The notes: generated by a model from the sequence alone, not told the origin. A stretch of DNA of 64,000 nucleotides from Arenibacter arenosicollis (GCF_014397245.1 NZ_JACLHY010000020.1:37121-101120); one strand, 5' to 3'. Numbered from the stretch's first letter, positions 17,269 through 26,923 are shown. Numbers and translations: made by a program.

Positions 17269-19089
17269 TTAATAGATATCTGCTTGGTAACGGTTCGCAA
17301 TTTGAAGATTTTTTACATACTCTTCTGCCTTTTCAATAGTTATCCCCCCCTGTTGTTGTATAATCTGCTTTAAGGCAACATCAACATCTTTGGCCATTTT
17401 TTTAGCGTCACCGCACACGTAAAAATGCGCTCCTTTCTCCAACCATTCATATAACTCCTTACCGTTTTCCAACATTCTATGTTGTACATAGTGCTTTTGA
17501 TCCTGATCTCTTGAAAAGGCAACATCTGCTTTGGTCAGCACCCCCTCCTTCAAATATTGTTGCCATTCTGTCTGATAAAGGAAATCTGTAGTGAAATTCC
17601 GATCGCCAAAGAAAAGCCAGGAAGGTCCCTTTTTGTCCAATACTTCCCGTTGTTGCATAAATGCCCTAAATGGCGCCACTCCAGTTCCCGGACCAACCAT
17701 AATAATAGGCACTTCAGGATTTTTGGGAAGCTTAAAGCGTGTATTCCGATCAACAAAGACCTTTACTTTATCGCCAATATCAAGCCTGTCTGCCAGGGTA
17801 GATGAACAATGCCCTTCCTTGTTTCTGCCTAATGCACTATATCGGACAACCGACACCAACAGATGTACTTCTTCATCAACTACATCTTGAGCCGAGGCTA
17901 TGGAATACATCCGTGGGGTATTTTTGCGCAAAATGGAAATCAGTTCGTCAGAAGTCAACTCGTACGGCACCTCGTTTATCAGATCTAAAAAATCACGTCC
18001 GGAAAGATACTCCTGAAGTGCAATTTTATCCTCAAGGATTTTCTTTAACCCCTTATTGTCTGTTAGTTCTGCATATCCGGAAAGCGTGTTCCTTGAAAGT
18101 GGAGTAAGTTCATAGTTATATGTAAGTGCATCATGTAGCGTTTTGGTACCTTCATAGGTTTCTACCTCCTTTTCGCCCGCTAACTTTGTGGTATGCAAAA
18201 CTGACTCTACCAGTTCATGGGAATTGGAACCGTACACGCCTAAGGCATCCCCAGGCTCATATTTTATTCCAGATCCTTCCAGATCCAATTCAAGGTGAAC
18301 GGTCTCTTTGGAAGATCCCTGTCCGTTTAGATTGATTTTCTCGAGAATGGTGGCTTCAAAAAGATTATTTCTGGAATATTGGGACTTATTAGCCGGATTA
18401 TCGGGAATGTTCTCCGCTTTGACCGGGGAAGTTTGGCCATTTGTCTGCACTACGGCACTAAGAAACGTGCTTTGCCAAGCCTCTGCCTGTTCTGCGTAAT
18501 CTACATCGCAGTCCTCACGCGGAACAATTCTTTGAGCTCCAAGTTTTTCAAGTACGGTATCAAAATCTTTGCCAGTCTGGCAAAAGTCAATATAACTACT
18601 ATCTCCTAGGCTTAAAACCGAGAATTGCAAATGCGCCAGGTTTGGTGCCTTATTGCTGTGCAGGTATCGATAGAAATCTTCAGCTTGTACCGGGGGTTCT
18701 CCCAATCCATGGGTGCTTACGATTATGGCCAATTTTTTGATGCCCTTGAGTTCCCTGGTTTTAAAAGAGGCCATGTCGGAAATAACTGCATCAATTCCCA
18801 AATCCTTTACCTTGGAATGTAGGTCTATGGCCAAACTTTCAGAATTACCTGTATGGCTCCCGAAAAGAATATGCACTTTTTCGTGTTTAAGCTCATTTTT
18901 AGTATTGTGGCCCGAATCCAATGGTAGATTTCCAGTAGAGGGTTTGTTTAAAGACGTATGAATGAGCCCTTCGAAATAACCACTTAGCCATTGAAGCTGA
19001 CCGGAGTCAAGGCCGGACAAAGCTATATTGAGTTTGTCCACTTGCTCATCGTTGAACGGTCCTCTGTCCAATCCTCTTTTTAGTTCCAT
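17269..19089 (-). CDS. cysJ: Sulfite reductase flavoprotein subunit
   Basis: 606 residues. A flavodoxin-like FMN domain covers about 70-215 (HILFGSHTGNSESLA, STHGLGEPP, LSLGDSSY), an FAD-binding domain about 235-440 (YEPGDALGVYG, PRMYSIAS) and an NADPH-binding domain at the end (IIMVGPGTGVAPFRAF, FFGDRN, YVCGDAKKMAKDV), finishing RYQADIY, the typical C-terminus. It passes electrons from NADPH to CysI. The N-terminal 65 residues resemble the lead of Bacteroidetes CysJ proteins. It starts 19 bp after the peroxiredoxin stop, so the two are probably in one transcript. Confidence 0.95.
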   Translation of the reverse strand: MELKRGLDRGPFNDEQVDKLNIALSGLDSGQLQWLSGYFEGLIHTSLNKPSTGNLPLDSGHNTKNELKHEKVHILFGSHTGNSESLAIDLHSKVKDLGIDAVISDMASFKTRELKGIKKLAIIVSTHGLGEPPVQAEDFYRYLHSNKAPNLAHLQFSVLSLGDSSYIDFCQTGKDFDTVLEKLGAQRIVPREDCDVDYAEQAEAWQSTFLSAVVQTNGQTSPVKAENIPDNPANKSQYSRNNLFEATILEKINLNGQGSSKETVHLELDLEGSGIKYEPGDALGVYGSNSHELVESVLHTTKLAGEKEVETYEGTKTLHDALTYNYELTPLSRNTLSGYAELTDNKGLKKILEDKIALQEYLSGRDFLDLINEVPYELTSDELISILRKNTPRMYSIASAQDVVDEEVHLLVSVVRYSALGRNKEGHCSSTLADRLDIGDKVKVFVDRNTRFKLPKNPEVPIIMVGPGTGVAPFRAFMQQREVLDKKGPSWLFFGDRNFTTDFLYQTEWQQYLKEGVLTKADVAFSRDQDQKHYVQHRMLENGKELYEWLEKGAHFYVCGDAKKMAKDVDVALKQIIQQQGGITIEKAEEYVKNLQIANRYQADIY

Positions 19090-19108
19090 GTTTTCAGATA
19101 ATTAGTAA

Positions 19109-19744
19109 TTATTTATTGGGCTGGGGAGTATACCTCAAGTATGGCTTTATAACTCGATGACCTTTAGGATATTTGGCTTCTACATCTTCCTGCTTCACTC
19201 CTGGTGGAATAATTACATCCTGGCCATCTTCCCAATCCACTGGAGTGGCCACATTATGTTCCGCTGTAAGTTTTAGTGAGTCGACAACGCGGAGAATTTC
19301 GGAAAAGTTTCTTCCCGTAGAAGCGGGATACGTAATAATGGCCTGTACCTTTTTGTCGGGACTGATAAAATAAACAGATCTAACTGTGGCAGAAGTAGAT
19401 GCGTTGGGATGTATCATATTATAAAGGGTTGCCACATTTTTGTCATTATCCGCTATAATAGGGAAATCCACATTGCAGTTTTGGGTTTCGTTGATGTCCT
19501 TTACCCAGCCATAATGTGAATCCAAGTCGTCAACACTAACAGCGAGTACCTTAGTCTTTCTTTTTGCAAAATCTTCCTTTAACTGGGCGGTCCTGCCAAG
19601 TTCTGTTGTACACACAGGGGTATAGTCTGCAGGGTGTGAATATAAAATTCCCCAACTATTGCCCAGCCATTGGTGAAAATCTATTTCACCTTCCGTCGTC
19701 CGCGCCTTAAAGTTTGGCGCATCGTCTCCAATTCTCAAACTCAT
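19109..19744 (-). CDS. 1-Cys peroxiredoxin (Prx6 type)
   Basis: 211 residues. The peroxidatic cysteine is C45 in HPADYTPVCTTELG. The C-terminal half has no obvious resolving cysteine and ends in VEAKYPKGHRVIKPYLRYTP, the long tail typical of the Prx6 group, as is the PASTGRNFSEILRVVDSLK stretch. It reduces peroxides at a thiol cost. It stands first in the row peroxiredoxin-cysJ-cysI, possibly to protect or to complement a reduced-sulfur pathway. The tight spacing and the dyad in its leader point to shared control with cysJI. Confidence 0.93.
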   Translation of the reverse strand: MSLRIGDDAPNFKARTTEGEIDFHQWLGNSWGILYSHPADYTPVCTTELGRTAQLKEDFAKRKTKVLAVSVDDLDSHYGWVKDINETQNCNVDFPIIADNDKNVATLYNMIHPNASTSATVRSVYFISPDKKVQAIITYPASTGRNFSEILRVVDSLKLTAEHNVATPVDWEDGQDVIIPPGVKQEDVEAKYPKGHRVIKPYLRYTPQPNK

Positions 19745-19855
19745 ATCTTTAATTTTTAAATTATACTATTAGGCAACTTCAAAATTAATGAAGCCTTTCA
19801 GATTCAAATTTACGAGGGTTTATTCCCAATAGCCAATTGCAAACATTAATTTATG

Positions 19856-19870
19856 ATAACCTAAGGTTAT
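19856..19870. promoter_or_regulatory. Perfect dyad, candidate LysR-type operator
   Basis: ATAACCTAAGGTTAT is a 15-bp perfect dyad (7-bp arms, one central base) and contains the T-N11-A spacing of LysR-type sites. It lies about 112 bp before the peroxiredoxin start and 100 bp after the end of the LysR gene, so it is well placed to activate prx-cysJI. Binding is inferred. Confidence 0.55.
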
Positions 19871-19970
19871 GACGATTGTCGACCTTGATGAGTGGAAGTT
19901 ATAATATAGTTTAATGTAATATTAGTGAAGAGATGCTTCTATCGATTCTCAATTCAATAACCAATGACAA

Positions 19971-20864
19971 CTAAAAATTATGGTTTCTCCTTAAAAAATT
20001 CATTAGTAATAAGGACAACCCTCCTTCAGGACCTTGGGGCGTTATAAAATAAAATTGCCTATGGATCGGCAGTTTTTTAATCTCTATTATCTTTAAGACG
20101 CCGCTTTTAAGTTCTTTAAATATGGCATGTAAGGAAACGAATGCCATACAATCAGAGTGTTGTAGGTAGGATTTTATGGCTTCCGTGCTGCCCAATTGCA
20201 TTTCTATTTTTAGGTCTCCAAGTCGGATTCCTTTTTGCTTTAAAGCATCGGCAATGACTTCCAAGGTCCCCGATCCGGGCTCCCGTAATAGCAAAGGAAT
20301 GTTCTTCAGGTTTTCGGGTCTTATCTCTTCTTTGGTTGACATAGGATTTTTACTCCCGCAAACCAGTACGATCTCATCTTTTAAGAAAGGGGAATAGTGA
20401 ATTTCACGCCTTTTGGATTTGCCCTCAACTACGCCAAGTTCTATGCTCTTATTTAGAAGGGCCATCTCAATTTGTTCCGAATTGCCACTGAACAGCTCTA
20501 CCTTCACATCTTGGTGCATAGCATGGAACCGGGCCAATAATGGAGGTAATATGTACTGCGTAATGGATGTGCTGGAACCCACATGTAAAACCCCTTTGAA
20601 CGCCTCGTTGAACTGGTTTAGATCAAACTCGATTTGCCTATAGATTTCTTGAATGTTTTCTGTATGTTTTAGAAGAACTTCTCCTGCCCTGGATAGTATT
20701 ACCTTGTTTCCCCTTCGATCAAAAAGTGCCAGGTTAAATTGACTTTCCAACTCTTTTATATGTTTGGTCACAGCAGGTTGGGATATTAATAATTCCTCTG
20801 CGGCTTTGGTAAAATTTAGCCTTCTAGCGACCGTATGAAAAACCTTTAAACGAAAATCGAACAT
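19971..20864 (-). CDS. LysR-type transcriptional regulator, probably of the sulfite reductase genes
   Basis: 297 residues. The N-terminal winged helix is typical (FHTVARRLNFTKAAEELLIS, QPAVTKHIKELE). The effector domain carries GVLHVGSSTSITQYILPPLL, IELGVVEGKS and LLLREPGSGTLEVI, the last close to the CysB/CbbR type. The same strand carries prx-cysJ-cysI 225 bp downstream, with a candidate LysR dyad in the gap. A role in sulfur assimilation is therefore likely but not shown. Confidence 0.92.
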   Translation of the reverse strand: MFDFRLKVFHTVARRLNFTKAAEELLISQPAVTKHIKELESQFNLALFDRRGNKVILSRAGEVLLKHTENIQEIYRQIEFDLNQFNEAFKGVLHVGSSTSITQYILPPLLARFHAMHQDVKVELFSGNSEQIEMALLNKSIELGVVEGKSKRREIHYSPFLKDEIVLVCGSKNPMSTKEEIRPENLKNIPLLLREPGSGTLEVIADALKQKGIRLGDLKIEMQLGSTEAIKSYLQHSDCMAFVSLHAIFKELKSGVLKIIEIKKLPIHRQFYFITPQGPEGGLSLLLMNFLRRNHNF

Positions 20865-20993
20865 TTACAATATTACTCATATTTTTCAGTATGGAAAGTT
20901 GGAAAAATAAAAATCTGCTTATAAGAATAAAAATTACCAAGAGCTTTAGGTATTGAAAGCAGTAAATAACCCAGAAGATTTGAACGCAATGGT

Positions 20994-21425
20994 CTATTCT
21001 TTTATTTTTTTGAATCTCATCATGGGTATTTCTCCAATCATTAAATTTAGCCTACCCTCCTTGTCAAGGCTAAAGGCATTTATTTTTTTCATCATATTCA
21101 AAAACTGTGGTTCGCCATCACCACAATACATCATTGTGGAAGGACCAGGTTCGCCTATGGTGATACTATTACCATCAATTTTAAAATCGGCGGAATAACC
21201 GTTACAGCTGTTATTGCCCGTAATCTTCCCTGTGGTTTGGTTAAATGAAATTACCGGCTTCTTGTCCGGATATAGGCCATCAAAAGCAATCCGCGTTCCT
21301 GATATATACTCCAATTCCCATATGGAATTGTAAAGGTTATTATTACTCCCATTCTTAGTTGCGGTACATGAAACGATAACCACCATAAACAAAAGGGTTG
21401 AAACTAAAATGTAATTCTTTTTCAT
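20994..21425 (-). CDS. META-domain lipoprotein (HslJ-like)
   Basis: 143 residues. A lipoprotein signal ends at VIVSC (Cys20). The mature part has the META-domain pattern: NSIWELEYISG, ISFNQTTGKITGNNSCNGYS, a Gly-Pro-rich loop with TMMYCGDGEPQFLNMM, and the end RLNLMIGEIPMMRFKK. The domain is seen in HslJ (heat-shock and novobiocin tolerance) and in protease-inhibitor-like proteins; function here is unknown. It starts 5 bp after the stop of the Pr6Pr membrane gene, so the two form an operon. Confidence 0.85.
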   Translation of the reverse strand: MKKNYILVSTLLFMVVIVSCTATKNGSNNNLYNSIWELEYISGTRIAFDGLYPDKKPVISFNQTTGKITGNNSCNGYSADFKIDGNSITIGEPGPSTMMYCGDGEPQFLNMMKKINAFSLDKEGRLNLMIGEIPMMRFKKIKE

Positions 21426-21429
21426 ATAA

Positions 21430-22053
21430 TTATTCTTTGATCAAGTTTTTACGAAATTTTCCAGTGATTATGAGCAATGTCATCATCAGGATGGATACAC
21501 CCAAAATTATGCCAATATTAAACAGGGAACGTTCGAGGCCTATTTCAGGTATATTTAGAAATGGATAAGGATAGTAATTTGAAATATATCCTCTTGAAAC
21601 TATGAACACAACATAGATCAATGGATATAGTAACCAGTTTAGAACTGATTTGGTCTTCAATTCAGTTGTTTTCGAATAGATGAACCAATATATTAACATG
21701 TAGATCGGGATAACCGTATGTAGTAATTCATCCACCACAAATTGTAAGCCGGTAGGGCTCCATATGTGTCTTAAACTAACCTGATATACCAAGCCTACAA
21801 TTAATATAAATGTAGTTAAGGCAGTCATGGCTCCAGTGGACAGAATTAGGTTTAAAGGATTCTTCTTGGAATCTAAATATGACATTGTAAAGTATAGTGC
21901 GACCAATATATTGGTCAAAATGGTGAAAAAACTAAAAAAACGAATAATGGTTTCAAATAACCCCGCTTGCCTATTCATAATCAATAGGATAAATTGACCA
22001 AAAATTGCAAACCACCCCATTGTAAATCCTATGGTTTCAAGTTTTCTTTTCAT
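21430..22053 (-). CDS. Pr6Pr-type integral membrane protein
   Basis: 207 residues with about six hydrophobic segments. The patterns FFSFFTILTNILVAL, LRHIWSPTGLQFVVDELLHT and VSRGYISNYYPYPFLNI match the Pr6Pr/FAR-17a-like family: a phenylalanine/asparagine-rich second helix, a histidine in helix four, and the conserved YPYPF. The biochemical role of the family in bacteria is not known. It is followed at 4 bp by the META-domain lipoprotein gene. Confidence 0.8.
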   Translation of the reverse strand: MKRKLETIGFTMGWFAIFGQFILLIMNRQAGLFETIIRFFSFFTILTNILVALYFTMSYLDSKKNPLNLILSTGAMTALTTFILIVGLVYQVSLRHIWSPTGLQFVVDELLHTVIPIYMLIYWFIYSKTTELKTKSVLNWLLYPLIYVVFIVSRGYISNYYPYPFLNIPEIGLERSLFNIGIILGVSILMMTLLIITGKFRKNLIKE

Positions 22054-22178
22054 TTACTTTGAATTAATTAACTAGACCAATGGCAATATACTTATTATAA
22101 AGAAATCCGAATATTAGAGAGATATTGAATGATGAAGTTTTAAGACTTGGTAAAAAAGCTATTTATTTCCTACGACGA

Positions 22179-22541
22179 TTATTCCTTTGCTTTGGAAATT
22201 ATCCGATTCTTCCAACCCATGATTGCGGAATGCCCTTTTAAATGGGCATCATGGGAATGATAGTATATATTCTTTTTCAAATCCAAAATAACCGGCCATT
22301 GTATGTTGTCCACTCCCTGCCCCAATACATTGACAATGGCCGTTTCAACAAACTTCGAGCATATTGGCCCCAATAATCTAATTTCATCATGATGACCTGG
22401 ACCGGATAAACCAATATAATAATCAGCAGGTTTACCTGAAAAGGAGCATATGGGTATTTCGGGCATATCGGGCAAAGAATTTTCCACAAGTCCTCCGAAA
22501 GTTTCGCTATTTGAAAACAAGGTATTTCTGACACTTTTCAT
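22179..22541 (-). CDS. Hypothetical protein, 120 residues
   Basis: The frame reads as a plausible soluble protein: mixed composition, no membrane segment, with cysteines in IPICSFSGKP and LLGPICSKFVE and two His-rich spots (GHHDEIR, YYHSHDAHLKGH). I do not recognise a family. A weak purine-rich sequence precedes the ATG. An overlapping frame (22277-22534) has worse composition. The gene stands alone between the Pr6Pr gene and a long non-coding stretch. Confidence 0.5.
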   Translation of the reverse strand: MKSVRNTLFSNSETFGGLVENSLPDMPEIPICSFSGKPADYYIGLSGPGHHDEIRLLGPICSKFVETAIVNVLGQGVDNIQWPVILDLKKNIYYHSHDAHLKGHSAIMGWKNRIISKAKE

Positions 22542-23839
22542 AAATCCAAATCTAGCCTCTTTTCTGTTTGGATAGAAGATTGCCCCATTTATTTTATCAT
22601 CTGAATTATTAACTATTAAATAGGCTTGGGTTCAGATTATTACAGTTTTAATCAACACAACTTGTTTTTTACCTAATTTAATTCCATAAGCCGAGTATTG
22701 GCTGGCATCTGTTTATACCCTGAAAATATAGGTATTTGGGATTTACTGAACTTGTCCTTCCCAAACCGAGACACCCCAGATGGCGGCTGGCCGGCAAGTA
22801 TTTCCATAAGGCTGTTGCAAGTTCAAAATAGGTCTCATAAATGATCAAAATACTTTGGTTTGTTAATTTTAATTCGGCTGAAGCAACCAAATCTAATGAT
22901 TGACGTCTTCTACGAAGAATAATTAATCTTTAATGAGATTATGGGTAGCGACGATGTCAAACTAATTTTCGATTAATAAAAAATAATCCCAACGAACACC
23001 TAGGTATTGAATCAACTGTGGCATTATAATACAGAATAGGATTGCACGAATAGACTATAGTTCCATGGCTGAAAATCGTTCGTAGCGCGGTTAATGGTAT
23101 AATGGCCCCATCACAAGGAATTTCCATCCTCCCCCAAAACTTAAAATGGAAATAATTTCAATTGTCAACTGGATCAATGTTATGTGGGCCTATGAGTCCT
23201 TTGGGCCTATTTGTGAAACAAAGTATTAAGCCATTCTTGAAGTCCGGATATTTTTTTCTATGTACATGTAGCGTTTTACCGCAACCTTTCGTATAGGGAA
23301 TAATTTAGGTTAATGCCATGGTCCGTAGATCATTCGGGCAATTGGCGTTAAGGTATTTAAATTCAATCTAATAACTATGCGAAGGAATGGGCCATTTTGT
23401 TTAAAGCACTATTGATGCTGGGCCGTTAAAGGTAATTCTGTCCTTTTGGAATAGGGAAGACAAATTGATTTTAAATTTCGATCAAGATTAATATTAATAA
23501 ATTTTTATTGGTATAAGAATAGTTCTTGCACCGCTTGAATCAAAATATAAAAAATAACAGCCGTTGCTTTAAAGGGTCATTTGATTTGAACCGGAACCCA
23601 TTTATTTTAAGTATTCATTTTTGGATGGACCAAAGTTCAATAATGCCCCTATATATATTATTATAAAGCCATAACCATCATTTTAAATAATTCTAAGTAT
23701 AAAGTGTGAACGGTTTTTTTAAAATATGGGAACCTGTTCATTCACAAAATAAAATTGCGGAGAAAAAGAACAATCAATGTGGCTACCGGTTTCAGGAAAT
23801 TCTTTTTAATTCCCTTAACTGGTATAATTGTGAATAAGG
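22542..23839. other. 1.3-kb gene-poor region
   Basis: No frame with protein character was found on either strand; the 70-residue minus frame at 22678-22890 has no recognisable features. The stretch is AT-rich and has several stop-dense runs in all frames. It ends at the ECF sigma gene and should hold its promoter. It may contain decayed genes or an unrecognised RNA. Confidence 0.5.
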
Positions 23840-24385
23840 TTGGGCAAGGACACTAAGGAGGAAGAGACGAAATTAATTTCTGGTTGTATTTCGAAAATAG
23901 GAAAAGATCAGGAACGTCTGTATAAGAAATATTACGGTTATGTCATGGCCATAGGAATGGCATATTGTACAAATAAGGATATAGCAAGAGAAGTGGTTGA
24001 TGATACCTTTATTAAGATTTTTGATTCGATCGAATCCTTTGATCACAAACAATCGTTTAAAGGTTGGATAAGAAAAATTACCATTAATTGTGCCATAGAT
24101 GAATTTAGAAGAAACAAAAAACATCTATATCATTTGGACGTATCCGATTGTTCCAGGGATTTGCCGGCAGTGGAATTATTGGACAACTTGGACATTGATG
24201 ATATTTATCAATTATTGGGAGAACTTCCTGAAATGTTAAGGACGGTTTTTAATCTCTATGAAATCGAAGGATATGACCATAAGGAGATTTCTGAGTTAAT
24301 GGGCATAGGCGAAAGTTCATCTAGGACTTATCTCGCAAGAGCTAAGGAGAGATTGAGGGGCTTGGTAACCAGACATTTTAAATAG
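23840..24385 (+). CDS. ECF-type RNA polymerase sigma factor
   Basis: 181 residues from a TTG start at 23840; an in-frame stop lies nine bases upstream and no ATG occurs before residue 35, so TTG is the best choice. Region 2 shows YKKYYGYVMAIGMAY, IAREVVDDTFIKIF and FKGWIRKITINCAIDEFRR; region 4 shows LPEMLRTVFNLYEIEGYDHK followed by a helix-turn-helix (ISELMGIGESSSRTYLARAK). The next gene, 5 bp downstream, encodes a membrane protein with a possible anti-sigma N-terminus, the usual arrangement for such pairs. Confidence 0.9.
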   Translation: MGKDTKEEETKLISGCISKIGKDQERLYKKYYGYVMAIGMAYCTNKDIAREVVDDTFIKIFDSIESFDHKQSFKGWIRKITINCAIDEFRRNKKHLYHLDVSDCSRDLPAVELLDNLDIDDIYQLLGELPEMLRTVFNLYEIEGYDHKEISELMGIGESSSRTYLARAKERLRGLVTRHFK

Positions 24386-24390
24386 TAAGG

Positions 24391-25659
24391 ATGAAAGAAC
24401 AATTTGACGAAGAATTAGCAAAGAAAGTAAGATACACAATACTTCACCATGTAGAAGTCTATGAGGATGGCGCATGGGAGCGTTTTTTAACCCGCAAGAA
24501 GAAAAGAAAGAACCGTATTCATTATTGGTGTATGACGGGAGTCGCCTCTTCTATGTTGTTACTGATTTCAATTGGCTGGATATTAATAAAAAACCCACAT
24601 CATCCTGTAGATTTTCAATATCCCGTAACTATAAAGGACCTCACCCTACCCCATTCCAGAATATTGGAATCTACATCAGGCGAGGATAGTGTTGGAACTG
24701 GTATAAATCTCCTGAAAGAGAGCACCGAGATGGATAATATTAATGTAACTAAAGTTAGTGATTCTAAGCCAATGAATCTAGATGCTGAAGATGCATTGGC
24801 CCATATGAATAGTAGATATGTCGATTCTAACGGAAAAGTGAGAACAATAGTTGCCGTAACAAAGTCTGTAAAGATATTTGAGAACGCTTTGCCTATTCAA
24901 GTTGGAGACATTGATTTGTTCAATTTACCCTTTGACAATTATGATTGGATTACAGAGCAGTTTGCAACTCTCAAAAAGGATGTCGACTACAAAGTTACAA
25001 GTACTGTCCAAGGGGATGTTGAAATTGGATTCCAGGTGTCGCCAAGTTATGGTTCAAATAATGCCAATAGCCAGACCCTGACTTCCACCAACTTTGGGGC
25101 CGGGGTTGTTTTGAATGTGCCGATAAAATCCTCGGCATTTGCATTTAACACTGGCATCATATTTAATAATTTGCGACTTAAGAATGAAGAATCAATTCTT
25201 GCAACATCTGAAGCCTCAATGGAAGAGGATAAATACAATAAGGAAGAAACGAGTCTTAAGAATTTGGATATACCTATTAATATTATGTACAAGATCCCTA
25301 GTAAAAGAAACTTTATTTTTATTCAAGCAGGGATGTCGTCCTATTTAACGTTTAATGAAAATGCGGTAGCAACAAAAACGACCTTCCGTGAGGTAGAGGT
25401 ATATCACGATGTTAATGGGACTGTGCAGAGTTACAGGGTTAAGGAAGAGATATCTTCAAAAAAAGAATCAGACTATAAAGGAAGTCGGTTACACCCCTTT
25501 GGTACAATTAATTTATCCATTGGTTATAAGGCTCCTTTATCGGATCGGGTAAAATATGAAATACAACCCTTTTATAAGTTACCGTTAAATTCTATATCCA
25601 CTGATAATACCAAAGTTCCGATGGGCGGTATAGCCTTAAAAGTTTCCCTAAATCCATGA
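24391..25659 (+). CDS. Membrane protein with anti-sigma-like N-terminus and beta-barrel-like C-terminus
   Basis: 422 residues. About 45 cytoplasmic residues (EELAKKVRYTILHHVEVYED, basic RKKKRKNR) precede a single membrane segment at about 47-67 (TGVASSMLLLISIGWIL). A polar linker follows, then from about 210 a run of alternating strands (VEIGFQVSPSYGS, NFGAGVVLNVPI, AFNTGIIFNNLRL, FIFIQAGMSSYLTF, GTINLSIGYKAPL, IQPFYKLPLNSI) as in PorT-like outer-membrane barrels. The position straight after an ECF sigma gene implies anti-sigma function. An inner-membrane anchor and an outer-membrane-type barrel in one chain is odd; the barrel may be periplasmic or a sensor. Confidence 0.75.
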   Translation: MKEQFDEELAKKVRYTILHHVEVYEDGAWERFLTRKKKRKNRIHYWCMTGVASSMLLLISIGWILIKNPHHPVDFQYPVTIKDLTLPHSRILESTSGEDSVGTGINLLKESTEMDNINVTKVSDSKPMNLDAEDALAHMNSRYVDSNGKVRTIVAVTKSVKIFENALPIQVGDIDLFNLPFDNYDWITEQFATLKKDVDYKVTSTVQGDVEIGFQVSPSYGSNNANSQTLTSTNFGAGVVLNVPIKSSAFAFNTGIIFNNLRLKNEESILATSEASMEEDKYNKEETSLKNLDIPINIMYKIPSKRNFIFIQAGMSSYLTFNENAVATKTTFREVEVYHDVNGTVQSYRVKEEISSKKESDYKGSRLHPFGTINLSIGYKAPLSDRVKYEIQPFYKLPLNSISTDNTKVPMGGIALKVSLNP

Positions 25660-26251
25660 TTGTATTCTGGAAAATCAGTACTTATAAATAAAATGATATG
25701 GAAATATAGCTGTGAGTCGGACATTTGGATACATGTAGGTAATTCTGACAGCATAGTTTTCTAGAGCCTTTAAATATATTTTATTGATTGAACTATGTTG
25801 GATGGGTTTAGTTAAGAACAGGTATTCATTATCATTGGAATAAATTGTCTTTAAGTCCACTGGAATAATGTGAATGAGTACACGAAATAAGACATAGGTT
25901 GGAAAATCACTAGAATTTGAATTAGTTGTTGTTTTTATTTATCAAAAGTCTCTATTGTTCTTGATAGGGGCTTTTTTTTGTATCCTCAGTTAATCCAAGT
26001 TATTGCATTTGTCATCCATATTAAATAGTGCGTTGAAATATCATATCTCTTGACATTTAGTATGATATATTGTTCGTCGGAAAAACAAAGTTTATGAGCC
26101 ACCTTGTCCAATGTCTTTTATTGAACTTGGCCATATTTAGGATCGATTTTTCATTCTTGTTTGGATTATTTAAAAAAAAAAATTAAAAGCATGTAGCGTT
26201 TAGTAAAGCTTCAACGTAATGGGGTTATTAACATTAAAAAACAAAAATTAC
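25660..26251. other. Intergenic region with one terminator
   Basis: About 590 bp. Apart from the stem-loop at 25945-25979 I see no gene; two short minus-strand frames near 25572-25860 have no domain character. An A run (about 26171-26182) precedes the fibronectin lipoprotein gene. Confidence 0.5.
25945..25979 (+). terminator. Intrinsic terminator downstream of the sigma/anti-sigma pair
   Basis: AAAGTCTCTAT pairs with ATAGGGGCTTT over 11 bp (two G-T pairs), with a 9-base loop, and runs into eight Ts. It is 285 bp after the last stop, so the transcript has a long 3' end. Confidence 0.75.
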
Positions 26252-26923
26252 ATGAAAAACAAGATTAAATTCCCATTGTATTACTTTTTAATTAGTATGG
26301 CTTTAGCCCCAGTTTTGACAACGTCTTGTAGTAAGGATGACGACAATGATTCGGATTCAAAAGTAGCGGCCCCTACCCTAAGCAATGCCAGTGAACTTAT
26401 GGCTACTTCGTTTAAAGCATCCTGGTCGAAAGTGGATTTGGCGGATAGTTACCTCATTGAAGTTTCCACCAAAGCTGATTTTAGTACTTCGGTTACGGGT
26501 TACAATAAAAAATCGGTTACCACCAACAGTACCACAATCAGTGGATTAGAAGGGGAAACCAAATATTATTTCAGGGTCTACGCAAAAGATGGCGGTGACG
26601 TGTCAAAAGCATCTGCAGCTAAAGATGCTACGACCACTAAACTAATAGCAGGACCAGTGCTAAAGGATGCAACTGATATTCAGAATACATCATTCAAAAT
26701 TGAGTGGAGTGCAATAACCGGAGCAGATAAGTACCTGGTAGAAGTTTCCACCAAATCGGATTTTAGCTCTACCGTTGCCGGTTTTAATAAGAAGGAGGTA
26801 AGTGAATTATCCGCAGCCGTAAGCGGTTTGACAACCAAAACCAAGTATTACGTTAGGGTTTATACCAAAAAAGGTACAGATGTATCCAAACCATCGCCGG
26901 TCAAGGAAATTACAACAAGTTGA
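26252..26923 (+). CDS. Lipoprotein with two fibronectin type III domains
   Basis: 223 residues from the ATG at 26252. The signal peptide ends in the lipobox LTTSC (Cys26), followed by an acidic run (SKDDDNDSD) that fits a Bacteroidetes lipoprotein export signal. Two FN3-type repeats of about 90 residues follow: the first includes ATSFKASWSKVDLADSYLIE and KYYFRVYAKDGG, the second NTSFKIEWSAITGADKYLVE and KYYVRVYTKKGT. The repeats are closely similar, so one arose by duplication. Such proteins are usually surface-exposed. The last six residues are TSCE-free and end at the stop, followed by a terminator. Confidence 0.85.
   Translation: MKNKIKFPLYYFLISMALAPVLTTSCSKDDDNDSDSKVAAPTLSNASELMATSFKASWSKVDLADSYLIEVSTKADFSTSVTGYNKKSVTTNSTTISGLEGETKYYFRVYAKDGGDVSKASAAKDATTTKLIAGPVLKDATDIQNTSFKIEWSAITGADKYLVEVSTKSDFSSTVAGFNKKEVSELSAAVSGLTTKTKYYVRVYTKKGTDVSKPSPVKEITTS

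Noticed and set aside
22678..22890. 70-codon minus frame in the long gene-poor region
   Set aside because: No family features, and the surrounding bases show no coding pattern.
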